Positions 18,957 to 26,950 of a stretch of 64,000 nucleotides of DNA are shown here, one piece after another. The notes beneath the pieces are model-generated. The model had not been told where the DNA came from, searched no databases, and worked only from the letters and a program-made list of their open reading frames with translations. Source of the stretch: Bacillus niameyensis (GTDB lineage: Bacteria > Bacillota > Bacilli > Bacillales > Bacillaceae_C); NCBI RefSeq assembly GCF_001375535.1, contig NZ_LN831197.1:1043752-1107751 (forward strand), in the 5' to 3' direction. Every line of letters begins with the position of its first letter. Within the stretch, counting starts at the first letter, position 1. The position numbers were made by a program, and so were the translations under genes.

Positions 18957-19015
18957 CAAAAAACTGTCACATCTTAAAAGACTTGTCCCATATGGGAGGT
19001 CGTTTTAAGTGACAG
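18957..19015 (-). terminator. Terminator after ylbG
   Basis: Outer arms CTGTCAC / GTGACAG enclose an imperfect inner stem with CCCATATGGGA at its tip and are followed by TTTTTTG on the minus strand, directly after ylbG. Confidence 0.8.
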
Positions 19016-19025
19016 CCTAATCGTT

Positions 19026-19301
19026 CTATAAGCCAACCCGATAATCATATTCCTTTGCTTTATCAGGTTTGGAATTTTCGTACTCTGTTTTTAAAAAAGG
19101 CTTGTATGATAATTCTACCTTTTTAACAAATGGCATAGCAGCCAACTTTTCGGCAAGCCCATTAGCTTCCTCCTGTGAACAATACAGGACAACATACTTC
19201 ATTCGGCGAGATACATAGTGGATATTTCCAAAACGCCTTAAAGCTTTCGCGTTTTTTAAGCTGAATAACCAAACAATAACCCCTTGTCTATTACTAAACA
19301 T
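19026..19301 (-). CDS. ylbG: YlbG family protein (DUF2129)
   Basis: A 91-residue protein of the small UPF0298/DUF2129 family. [34 protein letters not shown] is the conserved N-terminal half and [14 protein letters not shown] the centre. Function is not established; it is a cytoplasmic protein conserved in Bacilli beside ylbF. The gap to ylbF is 27 nt, so they are one operon. Confidence 0.92.
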   Translation of the reverse strand: MFSNRQGVIVWLFSLKNAKALRRFGNIHYVSRRMKYVVLYCSQEEANGLAEKLAAMPFVKKVELSYKPFLKTEYENSKPDKAKEYDYRVGL

Positions 19302-19328
19302 TCTTTTTCCCCTTTATACGCTTTGTAA

Positions 19329-19769
19329 CTAACAGCCGCAACTACCACCAGATCCACACCCCCCACTACATGAAGAACCAGTTTCAAAGAAGGGATTTCC
19401 TGTAGGAACCTTTATATTTTCTGATACAGATCTAGCAATTAACACGCTAATTTCATCTAACAACGATTGCAACTCATTTTCTGCTCTTCTAAAATTAGCA
19501 ACGTTTTCATCAAGATCCATTTCTCTTTTATATTCACGTGTTTTTACCATAATTTCTTTGTAATCTGGATGAAACCGCCCGAACCTTTGGACATCTTCAT
19601 ATAGATCCTTCATTTTAGTAAATTCACGGATTCTCCGTTGTGTATCTTGATCTTTTTGCAATTTATTATAATAAAATCTGTAATTCTCGGCAATCTCAGA
19701 CTTTATGATTTGTTTGCCAAGCCATTCAGCTTTTTCAATTATTTGAATACTCTCGATTGTAGCAAGCAT
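19329..19769 (-). CDS. ylbF: YlbF, Y-complex subunit controlling RNase Y
   Basis: YlbF, with YmcA and YaaT, forms the Y-complex that steers RNase Y cleavage and affects competence, sporulation and biofilm formation. The 146-residue protein is mostly alpha-helical (about 1-110, with QDTQRRIREFTKMKDLYEDVQRFGRFHPDY). It ends in a cysteine-rich tail, CSGGCGSGGSCGC, consistent with the Fe-S ligation reported for this complex. AGGTG precedes ATG 19769. It is next to ylbG as in B. subtilis. Confidence 0.93.
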   Translation of the reverse strand: MLATIESIQIIEKAEWLGKQIIKSEIAENYRFYYNKLQKDQDTQRRIREFTKMKDLYEDVQRFGRFHPDYKEIMVKTREYKREMDLDENVANFRRAENELQSLLDEISVLIARSVSENIKVPTGNPFFETGSSCSGGCGSGGSCGC

Positions 19770-19821
19770 GTGCTCACCTCCAATCGTATTTTAACATGTT
19801 TTTAACAGAGTTGCGACTTTT

Positions 19822-20202
19822 CTACGGAATTGTTACAAGAAAATTACGAGATAGGCCTAATGATTGATTTTCTAATGATACTACCTCCATCCTAAAGTTA
19901 TGCGGACCTGCTTGTACATTTTTAACGACGAATGCAGCGGTATCATATTCATTGTAAAACCGATTATCAATATATAACCTGATTTTAGCAGCTTGATCAT
20001 CGTTTTTATTAAAAGAAACGGTCGGAACAATACACTCAATTTTAACATCATTGCCCTGAATCATATGCCGGAAAGAAAAAAGTGAATGATCTTTTTGCAC
20101 CTCTGAAGCTTCTACAATGATTGTCTCTGGTTCAGGTATTTTATTGACACATCCTGTAACGATGATAAGGGATACTATAATTATGATGATCATTCTAACC
20201 AT
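19822..20202 (-). CDS. Small predicted lipoprotein
   Basis: A 126-residue protein with a hydrophobic leader ending in the lipobox-like IVTG-C at about residue 17, so it is probably diacylglyceryl-anchored on the outer face of the membrane. The mature part looks like an all-beta domain (IRLYIDNRFYNEYDTAAFVVKNV). Function unknown. It sits between ylbF and ylbE. Confidence 0.7.
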   Translation of the reverse strand: MVRMIIIIIVSLIIVTGCVNKIPEPETIIVEASEVQKDHSLFSFRHMIQGNDVKIECIVPTVSFNKNDDQAAKIRLYIDNRFYNEYDTAAFVVKNVQAGPHNFRMEVVSLENQSLGLSRNFLVTIP

Positions 20203-20365
20203 AAAATCACTCCTCTTTCTTAGTTTTCACTAAAGAAAGAGGGTTATCCATAAAAATTGTTGCAATCATTCGTACAAGTGAAAAAAGAGTGAAGTAAAAA
20301 TTAAAACTTAATTAAAGGACGTTCTCTTTCATCCCTATTTTCCGGGTTTAGCTCCACTCCTATGA

Positions 20366-20602
20366 TCATGTATTATTTAATGTCTGTAACATATTCATCA
20401 TCATGGAAGCCATATGTAGGCTGTTGGAAAACTTTTCCACACGATGAGGAATTGTTTTCTTAAAGTAGTGTAAAGAAGCTATTTCAAATTCTTCCAATGA
20501 AGTAGGTTCCCTTGATAATTTTCTATACCAATAAGGTTGTTCCCTTAAAAACTGCTTAAGTTCATTTTTGGAATAAATATATTGCATAACCTCTTGTCTC
20601 AT
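20366..20602 (-). CDS. ylbE: YlbE-like protein
   Basis: A 78-residue protein with the YlbE family core: EVMQYIYSKNELKQFLREQPYWYRKLSREPTSLEEFEIASLHYFKKTIPHRVEKF. Function unknown. It is 13 nt downstream of ylbD on the same strand, matching B. subtilis ylbD-ylbE. The 160-nt gap behind it carries nothing I recognise. Confidence 0.88.
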   Translation of the reverse strand: MRQEVMQYIYSKNELKQFLREQPYWYRKLSREPTSLEEFEIASLHYFKKTIPHRVEKFSNSLHMASMMMNMLQTLNNT

Positions 20603-20615
20603 TGATACTCCTTTC

Positions 20616-21017
20616 CTAATCTTTCCTGAAGGAAAAAGGATGATTATTTGTTTGTGGTTGACTGCTAGCTTTTTGACTTTCCTGTCCTTGGAATTGCCCT
20701 ATGACACCTTGTATTGCTCCAATCGCCTGACTAAGTTGCTGTATATGCCCTTGGACTTGGTTAATATCCATATTTTTGAAAATTTTTGTAATCTGATTCA
20801 AGCTTAATTTACTATCAGATTGATTTTCCTCAGTTCCGACTCCCTCTTTCCCCTGATAATTCGCCCATTTTGGATCATCTTCTCCAAGTAAATACCAATC
20901 TTCATACAGCTCTTGCCATGTATATTCTTCATTACGGACATTTTTAATTAATCCAGGGTGCTTTTGTATAAATTCTTTAAATTGCTCTACTGAGGGATGC
21001 AGACTTTTTCTTTCCAT
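20616..21017 (-). CDS. ylbD: Spore coat protein YlbD
   Basis: The 133-residue YlbD family signature is SVEQFKEFIQKHPGLIKNVRNEEYTWQELYEDWYLLGEDDPKW at the N terminus, followed by a linker rich in Gln/Ser and FQGQESQKASSQPQTNNHPFSF at the C terminus. YlbD is reported as a coat-associated protein in B. subtilis. It is the first gene of a two-gene unit with ylbE. Confidence 0.9.
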   Translation of the reverse strand: MERKSLHPSVEQFKEFIQKHPGLIKNVRNEEYTWQELYEDWYLLGEDDPKWANYQGKEGVGTEENQSDSKLSLNQITKIFKNMDINQVQGHIQQLSQAIGAIQGVIGQFQGQESQKASSQPQTNNHPFSFRKD

Positions 21018-21094
21018 CGTTAATCACCTCTACTCTTTACTAATCCTATATATAGGTTATGAAATGAGTGGATACATGTGACAAAAGTAAATGA

Positions 21095-21120
21095 AAAAAA
21101 GACCTTGGGAAAAGGCCTTT
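21095..21120 (-). terminator. Terminator after ylbC
   Basis: The arms AAAGGCCTT / AAGGTCTTT (minus strand, one G-U pair) with a 5-nt loop are followed by seven T, just after the ylbC stop. Confidence 0.82.
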
Positions 21121-21124
21121 TATT

Positions 21125-22222
21125 TTATTTCTCTTGAATAAAGTTTTGAGTATAGTATTTTCCAAAAACACCAACACCTAGTTTGGAATAGTTTTCATCC
21201 AATAAAGTTTTCCGGTGTCCATCAGAGTTTAACCATCCCTCTACTACAGCGGGACCATCCATATATTTCTCAGCAATGTTTTCAGCTACAGTCTGATATT
21301 CAATTTCCTCTTCTTGCAATCTTTCCTCAAGAGATCCAAATTCAGGTGATTCGTGGGAGAGGTAACTGTTTTCAAACATATCTTTACTATGATCATAGGC
21401 GACCTTGCTTAATTTATCATCCCATTCCAAAGCATTTAATCCCAAACGATTTCGAATCACATTCGTAATATCAAATATTTGTTGCTCTGCCCCATTTTCA
21501 ATTTCTTTCCATTCCTGAATATCTAAATCCGCTGGCTCTAATAAATCGCCATGATACACCAATTCATATGGTTTTTGCGTAATTAATGTATTCTTATCAT
21601 AGAATCGAATACTCGATAAAGTTCCTGAAAATTTATCAATCGACAATTGAACGAAAATCTCACCCAATTGGACAAGTGGGCGAAGGTTTAAATCTTCTTC
21701 CGATAACTCGAATCGATAGGTTCCACCATCCTTAGATACTAATATTTCTGTTTCTAAGATTGTCGTCCGAAAGATATCTTCAATGGATTGACCAATTTTA
21801 TAAGGAGAAACATTCAATTGATTGCCAATAGCATAGATTGTGACGACCGAATCATTTAAAACACCAACTTGCATATAAGTACCATAAAAGCTTTTATAAA
21901 TCCACCATTCATAACCATAGGCAGAAATATCTATTCTTTGAGGTTCTCCATAATCCTCTACTAGAGTTTTACTCTTTTTACCAATGTATACCGAAAGTCC
22001 CTCTTTCGGACGTGTTGTCTCATCCGATTGTTCATCATTTATAAAATAATCAATTTTAGGTGGTATTGAATGATTATCATCTTTCAGTGGCTTTGAATGA
22101 TCTTGAGGAACAGAATAATAATAAATCATAATAAAAAAAATGACAGTTGTTAAAATCGTTATACGGATAAATGTACGCAGTCCTATTCCTCCTCCATAAA
22201 TAATATTATTTATATCATTCAA
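21125..22222 (-). CDS. ylbC: CAP-domain protein YlbC
   Basis: An extracellular CAP/SCP-like protein. An N-terminal membrane segment (about 15-37) is followed by the CAP-associated N-terminal domain (about 75-215, GLSVYIGKKSKTLVEDYGEP). The CAP domain follows (about 245-360) with RNRLGLNALEWDDKLSKVAYDHSKDM and VEGWLNSDGHRKTLLDENYSKLGVG. Function unknown. The frame is open to a TTG at 22222 without a ribosome site. GGAGGAGG ahead of codon 15 suggests a real start at a CTG near 22180. Confidence 0.88.
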   Translation of the reverse strand: MNDINNIIYGGGIGLRTFIRITILTTVIFFIMIYYYSVPQDHSKPLKDDNHSIPPKIDYFINDEQSDETTRPKEGLSVYIGKKSKTLVEDYGEPQRIDISAYGYEWWIYKSFYGTYMQVGVLNDSVVTIYAIGNQLNVSPYKIGQSIEDIFRTTILETEILVSKDGGTYRFELSEEDLNLRPLVQLGEIFVQLSIDKFSGTLSSIRFYDKNTLITQKPYELVYHGDLLEPADLDIQEWKEIENGAEQQIFDITNVIRNRLGLNALEWDDKLSKVAYDHSKDMFENSYLSHESPEFGSLEERLQEEEIEYQTVAENIAEKYMDGPAVVEGWLNSDGHRKTLLDENYSKLGVGVFGKYYTQNFIQEK

Positions 22223-22271
22223 TTTAAACCATATTTACCCTATATTATCATTTCTATGCTACATTAGAAAA

Positions 22272-22299
22272 TAAAAAAACCCTGAATCACCAGGGTTTT
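22272..22299 (-). terminator. Terminator after ylbB
   Basis: The arms AAAACCCTG / CAGGGTTTT with a 6-nt loop and a T-run on the minus strand lie just past the ylbB stop. Confidence 0.85.
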
Positions 22300-22318
22300 G
22301 AACGAATGCAATAGATTT

Positions 22319-22753
22319 TTAATGAAAAGGTTGATTCTCATCTGGTTCCGATATTTCAGAAAGTGCAATTTTCGCTTGATCATCTGTCAAATCCCTAACC
22401 GCTAAATCTGCTAGTGCCACAATTCCTACAAGTTCTCCATCTTCTACAACAGGCAGGCGACGAATTTGTTCTTTCGCCATTATTCTAGCGGCTTCTTGAG
22501 TAGGGGTTTCTGGAGTGACTGTAATAAGTTGGTTACTCATAATTTCACTTACTTTAGCTGAAATAGAGGTTTTTTCCGCTATACAACGTAAAACGATATC
22601 TCTGTCGGTTATTAACCCTTTTAATTGGCGATTTTCAACAATGGGAATAACGCCTACATTATCATTTTTCATCTTCATGGCAACTTCCTCAATACTGTCA
22701 CTCATAGAGCATGTTTGTACGTTTGAAGTCATAATATCGCGAATTTGTGTCAT
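22319..22753 (-). CDS. ylbB: CBS-domain protein YlbB
   Basis: A 144-residue cytoplasmic protein consisting of a CBS pair: CBS1 about 1-60 (IRDIMTSNVQTCSMSDSIEEVA ... VGVIPIVENRQLKGLITDRDIVLR) and CBS2 about 68-125 (VSEIMSNQLITVTPETPTQEAARIM ... LVGIVALADLAVR). CBS pairs bind adenosyl ligands. There is no fused catalytic domain. It lies between ylbA and ylbC as in B. subtilis. Confidence 0.92.
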   Translation of the reverse strand: MTQIRDIMTSNVQTCSMSDSIEEVAMKMKNDNVGVIPIVENRQLKGLITDRDIVLRCIAEKTSISAKVSEIMSNQLITVTPETPTQEAARIMAKEQIRRLPVVEDGELVGIVALADLAVRDLTDDQAKIALSEISEPDENQPFH

Positions 22754-23087
22754 TTTTCCTCATCCTCCCATTACTTTTCAGCTTTTTTTGCATCCAAGTA
22801 TGAAGCAATTAAAAGTAGTTTTCACTCTATCTTTCACAAGTCGTTCAAAAACTATACGAAATAATCAACGATTTTAAAAATGAATATTTCATTTCATTGC
22901 AAGTCCAAGCTTTTTCGACTATTATTAAAAAGGAAGATAGAGGCATGCTATTTATAAGCTTATTTGGAGTCTGAAGTTTTCCAATTTGACCTTATACTCT
23001 TTTTAGCAATGCTTTCACTTATCGTACTTATGCATGTATTCATGAACATAACAAAAACTAGGCTGAAAACTAAGGAGGGACATGACC
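22754..23087. other. Divergent intergenic region ylbB/ylbA
   Basis: 334 nt between divergent genes. I see only AT-rich sequence that must hold both promoters; no repeat, RNA or ORF could be supported. Confidence 0.5.
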
Positions 23088-23447
23088 ATGAGATTTGAAG
23101 ATACTCAAATTGAAACATTACATATTGATTTGAACCGTTTAGATGAAGTAATGAAAGAAAATTCCATGGTTAGAGCAGGCCAATGGGACTACGAGCGAGT
23201 TACTTATGACTACAAATTTGAAATTAGAGAAGGTACATATTACTTAAGAGTCCAAGGTTATGCAACAAGCGGAGATGTGGGCGCACATGATGCTTATATC
23301 CAACTAATGAAACCGATTCTTGGTAAATACTATTATCCCCATGGAATTGAATATGGGGAAGATGAGCACTTTCCAGATCATCTTGTAAATCAATGCAAAC
23401 AAATGCTGAACAAGATTTATAAAGAAGCTTCAATCTTTGCAGACTAA
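23088..23447 (+). CDS. ylbA: YugN-like family protein YlbA
   Basis: A 119-residue protein of the YugN-like family (MRFEDTQIETLHIDLNRLDEVM ... YEDHFPDHLVNQCKQMLNKIYKE pattern). Function unknown, cytoplasmic. I use the second ATG (23088), 8 nt after AAGGAGGGA; the first ATG at 23082 is too close to the site. It is monocistronic with its own strong terminator. Confidence 0.9.
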   Translation: MRFEDTQIETLHIDLNRLDEVMKENSMVRAGQWDYERVTYDYKFEIREGTYYLRVQGYATSGDVGAHDAYIQLMKPILGKYYYPHGIEYGEDEHFPDHLVNQCKQMLNKIYKEASIFAD

Positions 23448-23452
23448 TAATG

Positions 23453-23493
23453 AAAATGAGCACGAGCGGAAGATTATTGCTCGTGCTCATTTT
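23453..23493 (+). terminator. Terminator after ylbA
   Basis: The arms AAAATGAGCACGAGC / GCTCGTGCTCATTT flank an 11-nt loop and are followed by TTTGTTTT, immediately behind the ylbA stop. Confidence 0.88.
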
Positions 23494-23569
23494 GTTTTAA
23501 ATTGTGTATTCTTAACACCTGCTTATATAATAAAGCTTAGAACACTGTGTATAGAGAGGAGTTCCCATT

Positions 23570-24628
23570 TTGAATAGGCTTATTAAAAAGAAATATTTCA
23601 TGATCGGACTATTTATTATCATCGGCGCTTTATTGTTTTACTTTATTTTACCTATATCGATCCCTCTAATAGTTGCCATCTTAACAGCTATAATGTTAGA
23701 ACCAATCGTTCAAATCATTCACAGAAAACTTAAATTAAATCGCCAGTTAGCAATTACTCTAGTATTTACCGTTTTTACTCTTCTCTTGGCATTGGTTACC
23801 TTTTTTGTTGTTACAAAAGTGGTTGCACAGGGAATCAAATTTATTGAGGATGCCCCAATTTATATTAACAACGTGACAGAAATGTGGCATCAATATGAGG
23901 AACACTTTGAAAAGGCGGCACAAGATTTCCCTGCCGAAGTTGTCAATGCTTTTACTGAAGAGGTCAACACTCTGTTTGAATCTCTAATAGCCAGTTTAAA
24001 GCAATATGTAAATATCGAGAAAATTAGTGCGTTTTTATCTTATATCCCGAATTATTTAGTTAGTTTTCTCGTTTATTTAATTGCATTATTTTTATTTATG
24101 CTCGATCTTCCTAAACTAAAAACAGGCATTTATAAATATATGACTGAGCAAACATCGGAAAAAGTAACGTTTATGACTTCAAGATTATCATCAGTTGTAT
24201 TTGGTTTTTTTAAAGCTCAATTTCTTGTAAGTCTTATCATATTAGCTGCGTCACTAATTGGATTGTTTATAATTGCACCAAAAGTTGCGGTAATTATGTC
24301 GCTAATTATCTGGATAATCGATTTAATTCCTATAATTGGCTCCATCGTTATTTTAGCCCCGTGGTCATTGTATCATCTTATGACTGGAAATATCGCTATG
24401 GGAACAAAGCTTGCTATTTTAGCAGTAATTTTACTCATTATTAGAAGGACTGTTGAACCAAAGGTTATGGGACAACATCTTGGTTTATCTCCACTAGCAA
24501 CATTAATATCAATGTACTTAGGGTTGAAGCTGCTTGGAATACTAGGCATTATCATTGGACCTACATTACTAATTCTATTTAAGTCCGCACGTGAAGCTGA
24601 TATTATAAAAATTAACTTCAAGATATAA
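23570..24628 (+). CDS. AI-2E family membrane protein (YtvI-like)
   Basis: A 352-residue polytopic protein of the AI-2E/PerM family. Paired N-terminal helices (about 12-50), a helix at about 63-85, a central extracytoplasmic region (90-150), and C-terminal helices with the family patterns IIWIIDLIPIIGSIVILAPW and RRTVEPKVMGQHLGLSPLATLISMYLGLKLLGILGIIIGP. The family includes exporters, antiporters and sporulation protein YtvI; it resembles YtvI but a role cannot be fixed. TTG start with GAGGAG 8 nt upstream. It shares a terminator with ctaG. Confidence 0.85.
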   Translation: MNRLIKKKYFMIGLFIIIGALLFYFILPISIPLIVAILTAIMLEPIVQIIHRKLKLNRQLAITLVFTVFTLLLALVTFFVVTKVVAQGIKFIEDAPIYINNVTEMWHQYEEHFEKAAQDFPAEVVNAFTEEVNTLFESLIASLKQYVNIEKISAFLSYIPNYLVSFLVYLIALFLFMLDLPKLKTGIYKYMTEQTSEKVTFMTSRLSSVVFGFFKAQFLVSLIILAASLIGLFIIAPKVAVIMSLIIWIIDLIPIIGSIVILAPWSLYHLMTGNIAMGTKLAILAVILLIIRRTVEPKVMGQHLGLSPLATLISMYLGLKLLGILGIIIGPTLLILFKSAREADIIKINFKI

Positions 24629-24685
24629 GAAAAAACGGAAGCGCATTGCTTATCAATGTATAAAGTCTCCTTAATTAAACAAAGT

Positions 24686-24724
24686 AAAAGCGTTTATTCA
24701 AGATTACTTTGAATAAACGCTTTT
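24686..24724. terminator. Bidirectional terminator (AI-2E gene / ctaG)
   Basis: The arms AAAAGCGTTTATTCAA / TTGAATAAACGCTTTT are 16 bp and perfect with a 7-nt loop, between convergent genes. Confidence 0.85.
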
Positions 24725-24741
24725 AAATGAATATACAAAAA

Positions 24742-25653
24742 CTACTCTACATGACGAGGGTTACTTTGAAGCAAAGCAGCTTTCGTAATTTCGTCACCTT
24801 CCCGCTTCTCCTTCTCATACCATTCAAAAAAGACCTTTACTAAAAAGATACCTAACACTATTTCTTGAAGAACCTTCATAATAACAGCACCGGTTTGCTG
24901 ATCCACTCTTGCAGGTACATTAGTAAACAACTCTGGACCACTTATAGAAAGTCCGGATAAAGTACTTCCTGGCACACAAAGTTCCATCGCTTTTAACCAC
25001 ATCTCACCATTTGTATAAGTTTCATACATAGCTGCAGGGGCAAACATAATCATTCCACAAGAAGGTAATAGTAATATCCCGTCTGCAAGAATATATCCAA
25101 CTTTCTTCAAGCCATGTAGTTGGTACTCGTCTGGAAGTTTATTAACCAATGGCCACCAAAGAAACATGGAAAAGATAAATAAAACGATCGTATAGCCTGC
25201 ATGAACGAAAAAGTTAAGTTTGACTGTATCTAAAACGGATGGTATGTGATACATAGAAAATATTCCATTAAATAATATAAGTGCCATTAGCGGTTTAGTC
25301 ATGAATCGGAAGATCGGTTTAAACCAACTAACATTAATGACCTTTTTCCAGACCCAATTAGGGACACTCATAATCAACATAGGAGGAATCACTAGATAAA
25401 GAAAAGCCATTTGAACCATATGAAAGGTAAACATAATATGAGCCATTAAATCAACTGGAGCACCTTTTATCACATAAAGAAGAACCATAGAAATGACAAA
25501 AAGAATGGCTTGACCACGTTTTAACGGTTCACTATCTGAGTATTTATGTCGCAGTTTAACTGTAATAAAAAAGTAAGCTGCGATCATAAGCAGTACGAAT
25601 ATCAAAAAATAAGGACTCCACAAAGCACGGAATCCAAATATACCTAAAGGCAT
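24742..25653 (-). CDS. ctaG: Cytochrome caa3 oxidase assembly factor CtaG
   Basis: CtaG is a multi-pass membrane protein needed for caa3 oxidase assembly (copper centre). The protein has seven hydrophobic helices and family residues such as FHMVQMAFLYLVIPPMLIMSVPNW and GMIMFAPAAMYETYTNGEMW. I start at ATG 25653 (MPLGIFGFRALWSPYF), 6 nt after AGAGGTG; the longer frame begins with a GTG at 25662. It is the last gene of the cta block but separated from ctaF by 363 nt of repeat DNA and a terminator. Confidence 0.94.
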   Translation of the reverse strand: MPLGIFGFRALWSPYFLIFVLLMIAAYFFITVKLRHKYSDSEPLKRGQAILFVISMVLLYVIKGAPVDLMAHIMFTFHMVQMAFLYLVIPPMLIMSVPNWVWKKVINVSWFKPIFRFMTKPLMALILFNGIFSMYHIPSVLDTVKLNFFVHAGYTIVLFIFSMFLWWPLVNKLPDEYQLHGLKKVGYILADGILLLPSCGMIMFAPAAMYETYTNGEMWLKAMELCVPGSTLSGLSISGPELFTNVPARVDQQTGAVIMKVLQEIVLGIFLVKVFFEWYEKEKREGDEITKAALLQSNPRHVE

Positions 25654-25744
25654 ACTTTTCACCTCTTTTGGATTACTTCCTAACCTTCATTATACGTTTC
25701 CAAAATTGATAGTTCAACGTGTGCAATTGACATATTGATGAACA

Positions 25745-25777
25745 ATGAAAAAGCCAGCCCAAATGGCTGGCTTTCTC
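25745..25777 (-). terminator. Terminator between ctaF and ctaG
   Basis: A perfect AAAGCCAGCC / GGCTGGCTTT stem with a 5-nt loop and a T-run on the minus strand ends the ctaCDEF transcript ahead of ctaG. Confidence 0.85.
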
Positions 25778-25789
25778 GTTCTATTGAGC

Positions 25790-26012
25790 TTTTCTTTTGG
25801 CTATCTACAGCACCTAGCGACTTGCAAACTTACGCCGCTGGACAGGCGCTTTCGCTTTTCTATTGGCCAGCTACAGCGCCTAGCGACTTGCAAACTTACG
25901 TCTTCTTCCTACGATAAGTCAACATCGGTTCGCCTTTTGGTCTCACCGTGTTTCCTTTATCTCGTCAGAAGACTTTAAGTTTGTACGTCGCTGAACAGGC
26001 GCTTTCGCTTTT
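25790..26012. repeat. Interspersed hairpin repeat, one long copy plus a partial copy
   Basis: The segment holds two copies of CTAGCGACTTGCAAACTTACG (25810s and 25878 onward). Each is later followed by CAGGCGCTTTCGCTTTTCTAT. The longer copy (about 25862-26012) contains CTTCTTCCTACGATAAGTC and ATCTCGTCAGAAG as in the mraZ-rsmH copy. Its ends, AGCGCCTAGCGAC and GTCGCTGAACAGGCGCT, are inverted. The short copy (about 25797-25862) looks like a deletion product of the long one. There is no coding potential. It lies immediately 3' of ctaF. Confidence 0.82.
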
Positions 26013-26016
26013 CTAT

Positions 26017-26337
26017 TTACCACCAAACGATTGTCATGAATGCTAGGATTGTGGCGAATCCGATGATAACTCCGCCGAATATGAAAAGCTGTGGTGCCTC
26101 ATGTCCTTTATGACTCATATGCATAAAGTAATAGAGCTGAAAAATTACTTGAACGATTGCTAGTAAAAGAATAAATGGAACAACAAACCATTTATCAAAC
26201 CCAGCATAGACCGATCCAAAAGCACATAGTGTCAAAAAGATTGAGATTGCAAAGGAAATGACTTGATGACGCATTTCCTCTGCATTTCTCTTACGACGAT
26301 ATTCATATTTAGTTGAATTTAATTGTTCATTACCCAT
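26017..26337 (-). CDS. ctaF: Cytochrome caa3 oxidase subunit IV (CtaF)
   Basis: A 106-residue COX IV-type subunit with three TM helices (about 27-50, 52-74, 82-105) and the motif QLYYFMHMSHKGHEAPQLFIFGG shared by the CtaF/QoxD group. It is an accessory subunit of the aa3/caa3 terminal oxidase in the cytoplasmic membrane. It is 4 nt from ctaE in the operon. Confidence 0.94.
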   Translation of the reverse strand: MGNEQLNSTKYEYRRKRNAEEMRHQVISFAISIFLTLCAFGSVYAGFDKWFVVPFILLLAIVQVIFQLYYFMHMSHKGHEAPQLFIFGGVIIGFATILAFMTIVWW

Positions 26338-26341
26338 ATTA

Positions 26342-26950
26342 TCACACCATCCCCATTAGATATACGACAGTGAAGATAAATACCCATACGACATCAATAA
26401 AGTGCCAATAAAGGCTTGCTACATAGAATTTTGGCGCATTGTAAAGGCTCAAACCTCTTTTAGCATTACGAACCATTAGTGCAATAATCCAACCAAGCCC
26501 AAATACAACGTGCCCACCGTGGAAACCAACTAGAGTATAAAAAGCGGAACTAAAAGCGCTTGTCTTATACCCAAAATCCAAACCAGTTGTATAATGCCAA
26601 AATTCATAAATTTCCAAGCCAAGAAAGACTAACCCTAGAGCGACAGTAATAAACAACCATGCCTGCATTTTCTTGAAATGGAAGTTTTTCATATGATACA
26701 TAGCATATACACTAGTAATCGAGCTTGTAAGTAATACCATTGTCATAATAAAGGCTAGTTCCAGTCCGAAAATCTCTTTTGCAACAGCTGAATCTTTTAG
26801 AGCTAAATAAGTGGCAAATAATGAGGCGAATAAAACAGTCTCACCACCAAGGAAAAACCAGAAACCTAAAAATTTGTTTTTCGCTTCAAGAGTACCTCTT
26901 TCGGGTGCCTCAGGCCATGTTTTTGCTGTATATTTTTCTTCAACATGCAT
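26342..26950 (-). CDS. ctaE: Cytochrome caa3 oxidase subunit III
   Basis: A 202-residue subunit III with five TM helices. It has the conserved FLGFWFFLGGETVLFASLFATY at about 27-49, GFHGGHVVFGLGWI at about 142-156 and SLYWHFIDVVWVFIFTVVYL at the C terminus, all COX3 hallmarks. Its start overlaps the ctaD stop (ATG at 26950). Confidence 0.96.
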   Translation of the reverse strand: MHVEEKYTAKTWPEAPERGTLEAKNKFLGFWFFLGGETVLFASLFATYLALKDSAVAKEIFGLELAFIMTMVLLTSSITSVYAMYHMKNFHFKKMQAWLFITVALGLVFLGLEIYEFWHYTTGLDFGYKTSAFSSAFYTLVGFHGGHVVFGLGWIIALMVRNAKRGLSLYNAPKFYVASLYWHFIDVVWVFIFTVVYLMGMV

